Positions 45,588 to 54,295 of a DNA stretch of 64,000 nucleotides are shown one piece after another (position 1 is the stretch's first letter; each line of letters begins with the position of its first letter). Made by a program: the position numbers and the translations under genes. The notes below the pieces were generated by a model. That model was not told the origin of the DNA. It saw only the letters and a list, made by a program, of their open reading frames with translations, and did not search any database. Origin of the DNA: 2-02-FULL-55-14 sp964581115 (GTDB lineage: Bacteria > Bacteroidota > Ignavibacteria > UBA10030); assembly GCA_964581115.1 (NCBI GenBank), contig CAZOMY010000009.1, positions 1-64,000 on the forward strand. Reading direction: 5' to 3'.

Positions 45588-47039
45588 TCAGGCGCTTTCG
45601 GCGGCTTTGCGGAAGCTCGAGACCAGGAGCCCGACGATGATCGTCACGGTAACGCCGGCCATCGTGTACCAGGTCCAAGCCACCAACCGCAGGGTGATCA
45701 CTGCAACCATGCCCAGGATGCCGGCGGCGAAGGCAACAAGCGCCGTCCGCTGATCGGGCGTCTTGAACAGCATGCCGAGGAGAAAGGTCCCGAGCAAGCC
45801 GCCGTAGGTGAACGAGGCGATGCTGAGCGCCAGTTCGACGACCGTCTGACTGCTGTTCATGAAGAGGATGGCTGAGCCGACAAGCACGAGCGCGAACACG
45901 ATCGTCATGATCCGGGAGACGAGCAGGGCCCTCTCTTCGCTGACGCGGCCTGCCGGTCTTAGAAGGTCCATGACGACGGACGAAGCCATGGAACTCATCG
46001 AGCCCGACAACGTGGAGAGCGCGGCCGCGAGCAATCCGGCAATGATGATGCCCGAGAGCCCGGCCGGAAGACCTTCGATGATGAATTTCGGGAAGATCTC
46101 ATCCGAGCGCGTAAGGCCGAGGTCGCCGACCGTCGCTCCGCCGTAGTGGCCGTAGAGGAAGAGGCCCAGCACGAGGAACATGGCGAACTGCACGACGATG
46201 ATGATGCCGCTGCCGACGAGGGCCTTGCGTGCAGCAGCGAGCGACTGTGTCGCCAGCACGCGCTGGACGATCAGCTGGTCGGTGCCGTGCGAGGCCATTG
46301 ACAGGAAGGCACCTCCGAGCAGTCCGGCCAACAGCGAGTACGGCTCGGAAAAGAACCCTTCCACGCTTCCCCAATGGATGACGGCGAATTTCCCCTTTTT
46401 CGCCGCAAGAGCCGAGATCCCCGACCAGCCGTCGGGGTGGCCACCGACGAGATAGATCATCGCCGCAATCGCTCCGCCGAGATAGATGATCATCTGGATG
46501 GCGTCGACCCAGACGACGCCGCGTACTCCGCCGATCGAAGTATAGGCGAGCGCCACGACGGCGAGGATCGCGATGGCGGCCGCATCATCGACATCGAGGA
46601 TCAGCTTCAGCGGGATGGCCGTTGCGAAGAGTCGAACGCCGTCGGCGGCGATGCGGGTGAACAGGAACACGACGGAAGCCGTGCGACGGGTCGTCGGCCC
46701 GAAGCGTGACCCGAGGAATGCGTAGGCCGTCGTGAGTTCGCCGGCGAAGTAGCGTGGAAGGAAGAGCGAGGCGACGACGATGCGTCCGAGAAGATAGCCG
46801 AACGTGACCTGCAGAAATCCGAGGTCGGTGAGATAGGCGAGGCCGGGAATACTGATGAAGGTCAGTGCGCTTGTCTCGGCGGCGACGATCGAGAAACAAA
46901 CGATCGGCCAAGGGATCCCCTCGCGGCCGAGGAAGTAGTCGCGCGTCGTCGCCTGGCGGCCCCCCTGCCAGATGCCGAACGCGGCAATGCCGGCGATGTA
47001 AGCAATGACGATGGCGTAGTCAACGGGCGTGAATCCCAC
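45588..47039 (-). CDS. sodium:solute symporter (SSS family)
   Basis: Polytopic inner-membrane transporter of 483 residues with about 13 hydrophobic segments and the LeuT-like SSS fold. Typical features are GGRQATTRDYFLGREGIPWP near the N-terminus, AAETSALTFISIPG in TM2, GGVRGVVWVDAIQ and AALSTLSGSMSSMASS in the sodium-site region. The substrate could be a sugar, amino acid or organic acid. It is co-directional with xerD (7-bp gap) and 64 bp after the STAS gene. Confidence 0.88.
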   Translation of the reverse strand: MGFTPVDYAIVIAYIAGIAAFGIWQGGRQATTRDYFLGREGIPWPIVCFSIVAAETSALTFISIPGLAYLTDLGFLQVTFGYLLGRIVVASLFLPRYFAGELTTAYAFLGSRFGPTTRRTASVVFLFTRIAADGVRLFATAIPLKLILDVDDAAAIAILAVVALAYTSIGGVRGVVWVDAIQMIIYLGGAIAAMIYLVGGHPDGWSGISALAAKKGKFAVIHWGSVEGFFSEPYSLLAGLLGGAFLSMASHGTDQLIVQRVLATQSLAAARKALVGSGIIIVVQFAMFLVLGLFLYGHYGGATVGDLGLTRSDEIFPKFIIEGLPAGLSGIIIAGLLAAALSTLSGSMSSMASSVVMDLLRPAGRVSEERALLVSRIMTIVFALVLVGSAILFMNSSQTVVELALSIASFTYGGLLGTFLLGMLFKTPDQRTALVAFAAGILGMVAVITLRLVAWTWYTMAGVTVTIIVGLLVSSFRKAAESA

Positions 47040-47103
47040 GGGAGGCCTCGTTCAACTTGGGGAGGAAGCCGCGGACGGGGCCGCGGGATAACGAGGATGC
47101 GCG

Positions 47104-47436
47104 TCAGGCCTTGACGGCCTTGGCAACGGTGTCGTAGATCTGGAACGCGCGATCGAGGTGTGAGATCTTGATCAGCGTCAGGACCTTCTTATGGAGGCCG
47201 GCCAACTTGACCACGCCGCCGTGTTCACGCATCTTTCGTTCGGCGATCAGGAGGGCGCTGAGGCCGCTGCTGTCGCAGAATTCCACCTCGCTCAGGTCGA
47301 CGACGAGTTGCTTGGTCTCGGGAGTGCAGAGGATGAGGAACTCACCCTTCAACTCGGGTGAGACCGACGCGTCGAGCTTACGCTCCTTGACCTTCAGAAC
47401 GGTTGCGTGACCCTGTTTCTTGACGTCGAAGTTCAT
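47104..47436 (-). CDS. STAS-domain anti-sigma factor antagonist
   Basis: Small cytoplasmic switch protein of 110 residues of the SpoIIAA/RsbV class. The phosphoacceptor segment VEFCDSSGLSALL has Ser56-Ser57 after the Asp. The rest fits the STAS fold (VVDLSEVEF, GGVVKLAGLHKKV). Partner-switch systems also need an RsbW-like kinase and a phosphatase; neither is encoded nearby. It starts 4 bp after the stop of the upstream hypothetical gene. Confidence 0.9.
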   Translation of the reverse strand: MNFDVKKQGHATVLKVKERKLDASVSPELKGEFLILCTPETKQLVVDLSEVEFCDSSGLSALLIAERKMREHGGVVKLAGLHKKVLTLIKISHLDRAFQIYDTVAKAVKA

Positions 47437-47440
47437 GGCG

Positions 47441-47977
47441 TCATAGCATGTCCAGACAGCGCATAAAGCTTTGGTACGAGGGTCCGGGTGTCGTGGCGGC
47501 GGTCCGGATCTGAAGATTGTAAAAGTCGTCGGCGTTGTCTTTCGAGAAACTCACCCGCAGCCCGGCCCCCGATTCGCGGCAAAGGAATGCCGACGGCAGG
47601 GAGAACTCGGTGTTCAGGTCGAACGCCGCATCAAAGGTACTCGATTTGAGACGCCGAATCAACGCCGACCGGGGGGTGAACCACGAGGTGATCTCGGTCG
47701 GGGAGTACGTGACGATCCGTGCCGCCGTCATCGGTGGGAGAAGGTTGCGCAGGTCTTCGCGGACGAGGACGGTCGTGGAGCCGTTGGCGTACCGTCGCGT
47801 AAGATACCGCAGGATCATCTCGGCGATCCCCGTGTCGACCGGCCGGTCGGGAAACACGACGAGCGCCTTCCGGGACCGGGTGACGGCATCTGAAAAGCGC
47901 ATCGGAGCGTCAGCGCGCTTCCGGAAATGGAAGCGCGCGTACGTCAGGCCGATCGAGCGTCGCAGATCCTCAAACAT
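47441..47977 (-). CDS. hypothetical protein, weakly GT9-like
   Basis: Protein of 178 residues that I do not firmly recognise. Its layout (KALVVFPDRPVDTGIAEMILRYLTRRYANGSTTVLV, then FDAAFDLNTEFSLPSAFLCRESGAGLRVSFS) resembles the first Rossmann half of ADP-heptose glycosyltransferases (GT9), but the second half and the sugar-nucleotide motif are missing. No signal peptide or membrane helix. It lies between a beta-barrel gene (3 bp) and the STAS gene (4 bp), so it is almost surely co-transcribed with both. Confidence 0.6.
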   Translation of the reverse strand: MFEDLRRSIGLTYARFHFRKRADAPMRFSDAVTRSRKALVVFPDRPVDTGIAEMILRYLTRRYANGSTTVLVREDLRNLLPPMTAARIVTYSPTEITSWFTPRSALIRRLKSSTFDAAFDLNTEFSLPSAFLCRESGAGLRVSFSKDNADDFYNLQIRTAATTPGPSYQSFMRCLDML

Positions 47978-47980
47978 GGA

Positions 47981-48664
47981 TCATTCGTACCGCGCCTTCA
48001 ACGCCTCGAGCATCCGGGTCATGAAGGCCTTGTCGAAGAAATAGTACCGGAATTCGATCCCGCCGCGCAGGTAGCGGTCGGTCTTCTCGCTTCCGCCGGA
48101 GATCCCCTCGAACCGGTCGGTGTTCGACAGCACGAGCTCGCCGTTCAACGTGACGGAGAAGAACTCGCTGAAGAAGTAGTCGAAGCCGCCGCCCACCATG
48201 TAGTTGAAGTCGCCGAGCGATATGTTGGCCCCCGTGATCGGGACCCCTTTGTCCGTCCGAGGGTCAAAGATGATGTATCCGACGCCGCCCATCAGGAATG
48301 GATTGAAGGTACTGTTGGGCATCAGATGGACGGAGACGTAGCCGTTCAGGGTCGCGAAGGTGGTCAGGCCCGGGGTCTTCGCCGTCAGGGCTGAACCGTT
48401 GGCCATGACCGTGCCAACCGGGAGTGTGTAGCCGAACTGCCCGATGCCGACGAGCGTGCGAAGTCCCACGTACTGCCATGGAGCGTAGCTGACGGTCAGG
48501 GCGCCCCCCATCTGCATCGATTTCTCGGCGACGTCGCCGGAGATCTGATACACCGAGCCGGCGAGTCCGACGCCGAGCTTGTTGGTGCGCATCTGGCCGA
48601 AAGCCGCGACGCTGAGGACGGTCACGAGTGTGACCACGATCGCGCTGCGGAGTCGTGTTGTCAT
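47981..48664 (-). CDS. outer membrane beta-barrel protein
   Basis: Exported protein of 227 residues, with signal peptide MTTRLRSAIVVTLVTVLSVAAFGQ and then alternating beta strands (LGVGLAGSVYQISGD, ALTVSYAPWQYVGLRTLVG, FNPFLMGGVGYIIF, FNYMVGGGFDYFFSEFFSVTLNGEL, LRGGIEFRYYFF), as in OmpA/OprF-like eight-stranded barrels. ATG 48664 is preferred over upstream in-frame starts because GAGAGG precedes it at good spacing. It follows ligA by 31 bp. Specific function is unknown. Confidence 0.78.
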   Translation of the reverse strand: MTTRLRSAIVVTLVTVLSVAAFGQMRTNKLGVGLAGSVYQISGDVAEKSMQMGGALTVSYAPWQYVGLRTLVGIGQFGYTLPVGTVMANGSALTAKTPGLTTFATLNGYVSVHLMPNSTFNPFLMGGVGYIIFDPRTDKGVPITGANISLGDFNYMVGGGFDYFFSEFFSVTLNGELVLSNTDRFEGISGGSEKTDRYLRGGIEFRYYFFDKAFMTRMLEALKARYE

Positions 48665-48695
48665 GGGTTCCTCTCTCTTCATGGATATGCAGGTT

Positions 48696-50726
48696 TCACG
48701 CTTCGGATGATCTTTCGGCAATGAGCTTCAGGAATGCCGCCTCGTCGATGACGCGGACCCCCAGCTCACGGGCCTTCTTCAGCTTCGAACCGGCGTCCGA
48801 CCCTGCAACGACGAGGTCGGTCTTGGCGCTGACCGACGAGGCGACCCGACCGCCGAGCTCCTCGATGCGCCGCCTGGCGTCGTCGCGCGTCATCCCTTCA
48901 AGGCCCCCGGTCAAGACCACGGTCTTGCCCGCGAACGGACCTGAGGCCGGCCGAGCTTTGCGCTCCGTCCGAACGACGAGTCCGGCAGCCGCTAGTCGCT
49001 CCAACAACCGTCGATTGTTCCGGTCGGCGAAGAAGTGCACGATACTCTCCGAGATCCTCGGCCCGATCCCCGGCACTTCGTCAAGATCTCCGTGCGAAAG
49101 CGCGAGCAATCGTTCCAACGACCCCGCATGCTCGGCGAGAAGTCTGGCAACCGATTCGCCGACGTGACGGATCCCCAGCGCAAACAGGAGCCGGTCGAAC
49201 GACCTCGTCCGGCTGCGTTCGATGCCGTCGAGCAGTTTCGCCACGCTGCGCTTCCCCCACCCCTCCAAGGCGGACAGGTCCTCCGCCCGACGGGAGAGCT
49301 CGTACAGATCGGCGACGTCCTTGATGAAGCCGCGGGTCACCAGTTCATCGACCACCGCTTCACCGAGCCCTTCGATATCCATCGCCCCGCGCGAACTGAA
49401 ATGACGGATCCGTTCTCTGATCTGCGCCGGGCACTGCTGATTCTCGCAATAGGTGTTCGCTTCACCCTCGGGCCGATACAGCATCGATCCGCATGACGGA
49501 CAGCGCTGAGCGAATCGGAAGGGTCTGGTTCCGGCAGGACGACGGGACAGGACCACGCCCGAGACCTTCGGGATGACGTCGCCCCCCTTTTCCACAACGA
49601 CGGTGTCGCCGACGCGGATATCCAACGAACGAATATACTCTTCGTTATGCAAAGTTGCGCGTGAGACGGTGCTTCCGCCCACAAAGACCGGTTCCAGATC
49701 TGCGACGGGTGTGATGGTGCCCACACGTCCGACCTGAAAAACGATGTCCCGAAGCCGCGTTTCGGCCTTTCGGGAGGCGAACTTGAACGCGATCGCCCAG
49801 CGCGGGCTCTTTGCGATCGCCCCCAGCCGTTCCTGGTGGCGGAACTCATCCACCTTCACGACGACCCCGTCGATGTCGAACGGCAGGAGGTCGCGGCTGG
49901 CTTCCTGTTCCTTCCAGAACTCGACGATCTCCCGAACGCTCGAGCACCGGCGTAGATGCCGGCTGACCGGGAAGCCCATTCGTCGGAGTATTTGCAGGCT
50001 GTCATGATGCGTGGTCGGAGGACTCGTCGCCGACCGAAGGCCGTATGCGACGAACTGCAGCGGCCGTTTTGCGACCTCACGAGGATCCTGGAGCTTGAGC
50101 GTGCCGGCCGCCGAGTTGCGCGGGTTGACGAACAACTTCTCGCCGGCGGCCTCACGGTCGGCGTTCATCCGCTCAAAGTCGTCGCGGCGCATGTAAGCCT
50201 CTCCACGCACTTCAATGCGCCCCTTGACGCCGCTGATCTGCAGGGGTATCGCGCGGATCGTTCGGAGATTCGATGTGATGTCGTCGCCGGTCGTGCCGTC
50301 GCCCCGGGTAGCCCCGCGGACGAGCCGACCATCTTCGTAGATGAGACTCACGGCGATACCGTCATACTTCAGTTCGCATACGTACCGTGGAGACTCCGGC
50401 GCGAGCCCGGCACGCACGCGTTCATCGAATGCCGCAACGTCGGCCTCGTCGTATGTATTGGCGAGGCTGAGCATCGGTACCTCATGCGTGACAGGAGGAA
50501 AGCTCTTCGTCGGCTGGCCTCCAACCCGCTGCGTGGGCGAGTCGGGAGTGACGAGGTCGGGGTATGCCTCTTCGAGCTCGATCAGCTCGCGCATCAGCGC
50601 GTCGTACGCCTCATCGTCGATCGAGGGCTGGGCTAGAACATAGTAACGGTGGTCGTGATCGCGAATGGCCGTCCGCAGCTTCTCGATGCGCGTGCGGGCG
50701 GAGGTGCGGGTGGGACGGGAGGGCAT
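48696..50726 (-). CDS. ligA: NAD-dependent DNA ligase
   Basis: Replicative DNA ligase of 676 residues. The domain Ia NAD site (HDHRYYV) is present. The adenylated lysine is Lys120 in CELKYDG. It also has an OB fold, a zinc finger with four cysteines (CPSCGSMLY, TYCENQQCPAQ), helix-hairpin-helix repeats (WGKRSVAKLLDGIE, VPGIGPRISESI) and a C-terminal BRCT domain (GKTVVLTGGLEGMTRDDAR). ATG 50726 is the start that fits the family length. It follows the RodZ-like gene by 16 bp. Confidence 0.96.
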   Translation of the reverse strand: MPSRPTRTSARTRIEKLRTAIRDHDHRYYVLAQPSIDDEAYDALMRELIELEEAYPDLVTPDSPTQRVGGQPTKSFPPVTHEVPMLSLANTYDEADVAAFDERVRAGLAPESPRYVCELKYDGIAVSLIYEDGRLVRGATRGDGTTGDDITSNLRTIRAIPLQISGVKGRIEVRGEAYMRRDDFERMNADREAAGEKLFVNPRNSAAGTLKLQDPREVAKRPLQFVAYGLRSATSPPTTHHDSLQILRRMGFPVSRHLRRCSSVREIVEFWKEQEASRDLLPFDIDGVVVKVDEFRHQERLGAIAKSPRWAIAFKFASRKAETRLRDIVFQVGRVGTITPVADLEPVFVGGSTVSRATLHNEEYIRSLDIRVGDTVVVEKGGDVIPKVSGVVLSRRPAGTRPFRFAQRCPSCGSMLYRPEGEANTYCENQQCPAQIRERIRHFSSRGAMDIEGLGEAVVDELVTRGFIKDVADLYELSRRAEDLSALEGWGKRSVAKLLDGIERSRTRSFDRLLFALGIRHVGESVARLLAEHAGSLERLLALSHGDLDEVPGIGPRISESIVHFFADRNNRRLLERLAAAGLVVRTERKARPASGPFAGKTVVLTGGLEGMTRDDARRRIEELGGRVASSVSAKTDLVVAGSDAGSKLKKARELGVRVIDEAAFLKLIAERSSEA

Positions 50727-50742
50727 GGCCGTGCCCCGGCGG

Positions 50743-51525
50743 TCAGCGCAAGAGGTCGGCAGTGATGACGCTATTGCGGAGCACTGCGCCGCGGCGTCCG
50801 AGCGCACCCAGCTCCTTGCCGTTGAGCCGGAAGGTCGCGCCGCCGGCGTTCCCCATCGTCAGCGTGAAACGTTCCCTCGCTTTCCACGTGCGGCGGCGGT
50901 TCGGCCCGAACAGGTAGTCTTCCGCGGTGCGCTCGTCGATGACGATATTGATCCAGACCGAATCGATTGTCGTGATCTCGAGCGAAAGGCTGTCGACGGC
51001 GGCGTGACGCTCGGGCGGTACGACTGCAAAGCGGGGCAGGGAATCGGTCGGTATGGCGGCCTCGGTCTCGCGGATGACCCGGTCGAACGGGATCTCTCCG
51101 GTGGAAACGGGCGAGGACGGATCTGCTCCATTCATCACCAGGAGAGCGGCGATGGCGATCACGATGAGAACGATCGAACCGAGGATATAGGGCCTGACCG
51201 CCCGCGAGATCGTTGGAACCGATGCCGCGGCGGCAGCGATCGTTGTCGGGGTGGCCGCATCGCCGCGCGCCACGGGAACGGGCAATGTCGCCCCACCGGC
51301 GGCTTCGTATTGACGTAAGACGTCTTCGGGTGACAGGCCGACGGCGGAAGCGTATTCACGAAGGAACGCACGGATGTATGCCTGGGGCAAGGCGGAGAAC
51401 GAGCCGCGCTCGATCGCCTCCAGGAACCTCTGATTGATGCGCGTTTCGGAAGCGATATCGATCAGCGACACGTTGCGAGCAGCCCGCTGCGTACGGAGTT
51501 CCTGTCCGAATTCCTCGAGGGTCAT
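50743..51525 (-). CDS. RodZ-like HTH membrane protein
   Basis: Bitopic protein of 260 residues. A RodZ-type helix-turn-helix domain (about 1-70; FGQELRTQRAARNVSLIDIASETRI-like start, RFLEAIERGSFSALP, YIRAFLREYA) is followed by a Pro/Ala linker, one transmembrane helix (about 112-130, ILGSIVLIVIAIAALLVM) and a periplasmic DUF4115-like beta domain (WINIVIDERTAEDYLFGPN, LTMGNAGGATFRLNG). RodZ links MreB filaments to the cell-wall machinery. No mreB is in the window. The ATG at 51525 excludes a spurious upstream extension. Confidence 0.85.
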   Translation of the reverse strand: MTLEEFGQELRTQRAARNVSLIDIASETRINQRFLEAIERGSFSALPQAYIRAFLREYASAVGLSPEDVLRQYEAAGGATLPVPVARGDAATPTTIAAAAASVPTISRAVRPYILGSIVLIVIAIAALLVMNGADPSSPVSTGEIPFDRVIRETEAAIPTDSLPRFAVVPPERHAAVDSLSLEITTIDSVWINIVIDERTAEDYLFGPNRRRTWKARERFTLTMGNAGGATFRLNGKELGALGRRGAVLRNSVITADLLR

Positions 51526-51601
51526 GGAGCGCAAAAAAGATCGAAAGGCGTGCGTCGCGTCAAAGTAAAACAAAATGCTCCGAGGCGCAACGCGACCCGG
51601 C

Positions 51602-53830
51602 TTATGCGGGTCGAACAGACTCGAGCACGGAGCGAAGGGCGCGTCCGAGCTCTTCGGTCTGATACGGCTTCTGCAGGAAGCCGTCGGCGATGTCGATGAG
51701 ATCGGCGAGGTCGGAGTTCTTGTTGCTGTAGCCTGTGGAAATAAGGACACGGACCGCCGGGTCGATCTCGCGGAGCTTCAGCAGCGTCTCGCGTCCACCC
51801 ATGACGGGCATGTTGAGGTCGAGGATCACGGCGGCGTAACGGCGGCCGCGCCGGTAGGCGGCGACGGCCTTGCGTCCGCTGTCGACGAAGGTGGTGGCGT
51901 AGCCCATGGTGGAGAGCATCCCCCCGATGACGCCGCCGACGTCCGACTCGTCGTCCACGATGAGGATGCGTGCGACCTTGCGTCCGGAGGAGTGCCGTTT
52001 CAAAGCGGTCGGGCGTCGTGCGGGTTCTGAAGTCGTGTCGAGAGGGAAGTAGAGCTGGAATTGCGTCCCGCGTCCTTCCTCGCTCTGCACCTGAATATAG
52101 CCGTTGTGCCCGTTGACGACCCCGTAGACGACCGACAGGCCGAGGCCTGTCCCTTTGCCCTGGTCCTTTGTCGTGAAGAACGGCTCGAAGATGTGTTGCT
52201 GGGTGGCGGCGTCCATGCCGACGCCGTTGTCGGCGACGGTGATCGCGACCATGTCGAGGCCTCGTTGCTCGCCGCCGCGGGGACCTGAGCCATCCGTGCG
52301 CCCGGTTGTGACGGTGATGACACCGCCGTCGGGCATGGCGTCGCGGGCGTTGATGAGCAGATTCAGCAGCGCCTGCTGGATCTGTCCGTCGTCGCCGTTG
52401 ATGAGGCACACCTCGGGCGTGAGCTTTGTGCGAATAGTGATGGTCTTGTCGATGGAACGCTCGAACAGCCGGAGCGTCTCTTCGACGATGTCATTCACGA
52501 TAATGGGCTTGAACGAAACGCTTGTCTTGCGCGCGAACGTCAGCAGCTGGCGGGTAAGTCCCGCGCCGCGCCGGGCAGCGGTCTCGATGATGTCGACGAA
52601 CCGGAACCACGGGTCGTTTTTTTTCATCTTCCGCTTCATGATGGCCGTCGAGCCAAGGATCGACGTGAGGATGTTGTTGAAATCGTGCGCGACGCCTCCC
52701 GCCAGGTTGCCGATGCTATCGATGCGCTGGGCATGCAAGACACGCGCTTCGAGCCGCTTCTTTTCCGTGATATCACGGGCCACGGCCCGGGCCAGGATCG
52801 GACGGCGCGACTCGTCGTAGATGATCGACGTGTTCACGCTGACGTCGATCGGAACGCCGGCGCTCGTCATCATCTGGTCCTCAGCTCCTTCGACCGCCCG
52901 TCCTTCCTCGAACAGCAGATGGAGCGTCCGCCGCACGGAAGCGTGCGACGTCGGCGGGTAGAGCTTGAACACCGGATGGCCGACGATGTCCTCTTTGCGG
53001 TACTGTAGTCGAAGCGCCTCGGTCTGGTTGCACGAGACGACAATGCCGTCGCGATTGACGATATGGTACATGTCGGGCGAGTGCTCGAACAGGTCCATGT
53101 ACTGTTCTTCGGACTTGCGGAGACGGAGGAACAGAGCGGCGTTCTCCATCGCGACCCCAACTTGATTCGCGAACGCCGTCATGAGATCGATATGCCGGTT
53201 CGTGATGGCGCGCCGATTGGCGCTGGCGACAACGATGATGCCGAAGAACTGGTCCTTCATCATGATCGGAACCGACGCCCAGGCGGCGATCTCGTCGCTC
53301 GGCCACGCGGCGCCACGACGGAGCTCGGCCGCTGTGGGACGCTTCCGGATCTGCGGCGTCTGCAACAGCCTTCGCGTCGCGTCGTCGAGCGGTCCTTCGC
53401 GGAAGACGACGGCGGGCAATTCGGCCGTACCGCGGTGAAGCGCCAGTTGCAGCCGGTCATTCTCGACGGTGTAGGCCCAAGCGTGGTCAACGTCCAGCAA
53501 CCGCTTCGCCTCGTGCAAAGCGTTCTGCAGAAGATAGGGGATCTCGATGGCGCGGTTGACCGCCTCGGCGATCGTCTTGAGGGCAAGGAGTTCCTGCTTC
53601 TGCTGCTCGTTGATGCGGCCGTAGGAGATCGTCGACCAGACGATCAGGAAGCCGATGACGCCGACCGTCACCACGCTCACAAGGTCGTACCACCCCAGTT
53701 TCTCGCCGCTGACGACACGGAACGCGACGATTGTCACGAGCGTGACGACGACGGCGGTTGAAATGACGATCTGCGCCTGTTCGAGCGGACCGAGGGAGGA
53801 GCGAAAGGTGCGGATGCTTCGGAGATTCAT
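51602..53830 (-). CDS. hybrid sensor histidine kinase (2 TM, GAF, PAS, kinase, REC)
   Basis: Membrane-bound hybrid kinase of 742 residues. Two transmembrane helices (about 20-40 and 50-68), a GAF domain (about 85-235), a PAS domain (about 240-360), HisKA with the phosphoacceptor His382 (GGVAHDFNNIL), HATPase_c (NLLINARDAMP, DNGVGM, GKGTGLGLS) and a C-terminal receiver with Asp671 (VILDLNMP). The H-D-F-N-N motif marks the HPK4-like group. It lies 40 bp after a single-domain response regulator on the same strand. The signal sensed is unknown. Confidence 0.92.
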   Translation of the reverse strand: MNLRSIRTFRSSLGPLEQAQIVISTAVVVTLVTIVAFRVVSGEKLGWYDLVSVVTVGVIGFLIVWSTISYGRINEQQKQELLALKTIAEAVNRAIEIPYLLQNALHEAKRLLDVDHAWAYTVENDRLQLALHRGTAELPAVVFREGPLDDATRRLLQTPQIRKRPTAAELRRGAAWPSDEIAAWASVPIMMKDQFFGIIVVASANRRAITNRHIDLMTAFANQVGVAMENAALFLRLRKSEEQYMDLFEHSPDMYHIVNRDGIVVSCNQTEALRLQYRKEDIVGHPVFKLYPPTSHASVRRTLHLLFEEGRAVEGAEDQMMTSAGVPIDVSVNTSIIYDESRRPILARAVARDITEKKRLEARVLHAQRIDSIGNLAGGVAHDFNNILTSILGSTAIMKRKMKKNDPWFRFVDIIETAARRGAGLTRQLLTFARKTSVSFKPIIVNDIVEETLRLFERSIDKTITIRTKLTPEVCLINGDDGQIQQALLNLLINARDAMPDGGVITVTTGRTDGSGPRGGEQRGLDMVAITVADNGVGMDAATQQHIFEPFFTTKDQGKGTGLGLSVVYGVVNGHNGYIQVQSEEGRGTQFQLYFPLDTTSEPARRPTALKRHSSGRKVARILIVDDESDVGGVIGGMLSTMGYATTFVDSGRKAVAAYRRGRRYAAVILDLNMPVMGGRETLLKLREIDPAVRVLISTGYSNKNSDLADLIDIADGFLQKPYQTEELGRALRSVLESVRPA

Positions 53831-53870
53831 GCGGGATCCGGAGCGGCGCGTACGCAGCGCCGGGCGAGAG

Positions 53871-54251
53871 TCACGGAAAGCGGAGATGCTTGTGGAGCAC
53901 CGAGGCCACTTCGTCCTGGTCGAAGGGCTTCACGATATAGTCGGCAGCGCCGAGATCGCGGGCGGTCTTGCGCGCATCGTAGTCATCGATGGCGGAGAAG
54001 AAGACGACGGGCGTCTTGGAGACCTCGGGCATCGTCCGGAGCTTTGCCAACAGGTCAAAACCGTTCATCTCCGGCATGCGGACGTCGGCCAGGATGAGGT
54101 CGGGATGGTAGGTCCGCACGGCCGCCAGCGCTTCAGTGGCGCTTCCGACGCTCTGCACGTCGTAACCCCGGCTCTCAAGGAAGTAGCGGAGAACCTTGAT
54201 CCAGGTAGTCTCGTCGTCAACAACGAGGATCTGTTTCTTCCCGTCGGTCAT
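53871..54251 (-). CDS. single-domain response regulator (CheY-like)
   Basis: Receiver protein of 126 residues with no output domain. The acidic pocket is DDE (12-14), the phosphoacceptor is Asp56 (LILADVRMP), and FFSA and IVKPFD give the conserved Thr/Ser and Lys. It sits between two sensor kinase genes, 44 bp after the propeller kinase and 40 bp before the hybrid kinase, so it could relay phosphate between them; this is inferred from position. Confidence 0.92.
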   Translation of the reverse strand: MTDGKKQILVVDDETTWIKVLRYFLESRGYDVQSVGSATEALAAVRTYHPDLILADVRMPEMNGFDLLAKLRTMPEVSKTPVVFFSAIDDYDARKTARDLGAADYIVKPFDQDEVASVLHKHLRFP

Positions 54252-54295
54252 GGCTGCAAGATACTACCGCGCACGAAGGGATGCAATGCGGTCCG

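Noticed and set aside
47040..47103. GC-rich hairpin (CCGCGG repeats) as a terminator before the SSS gene
   Set aside because: No T tract follows on either strand and the flanking genes are co-directional with a short gap.
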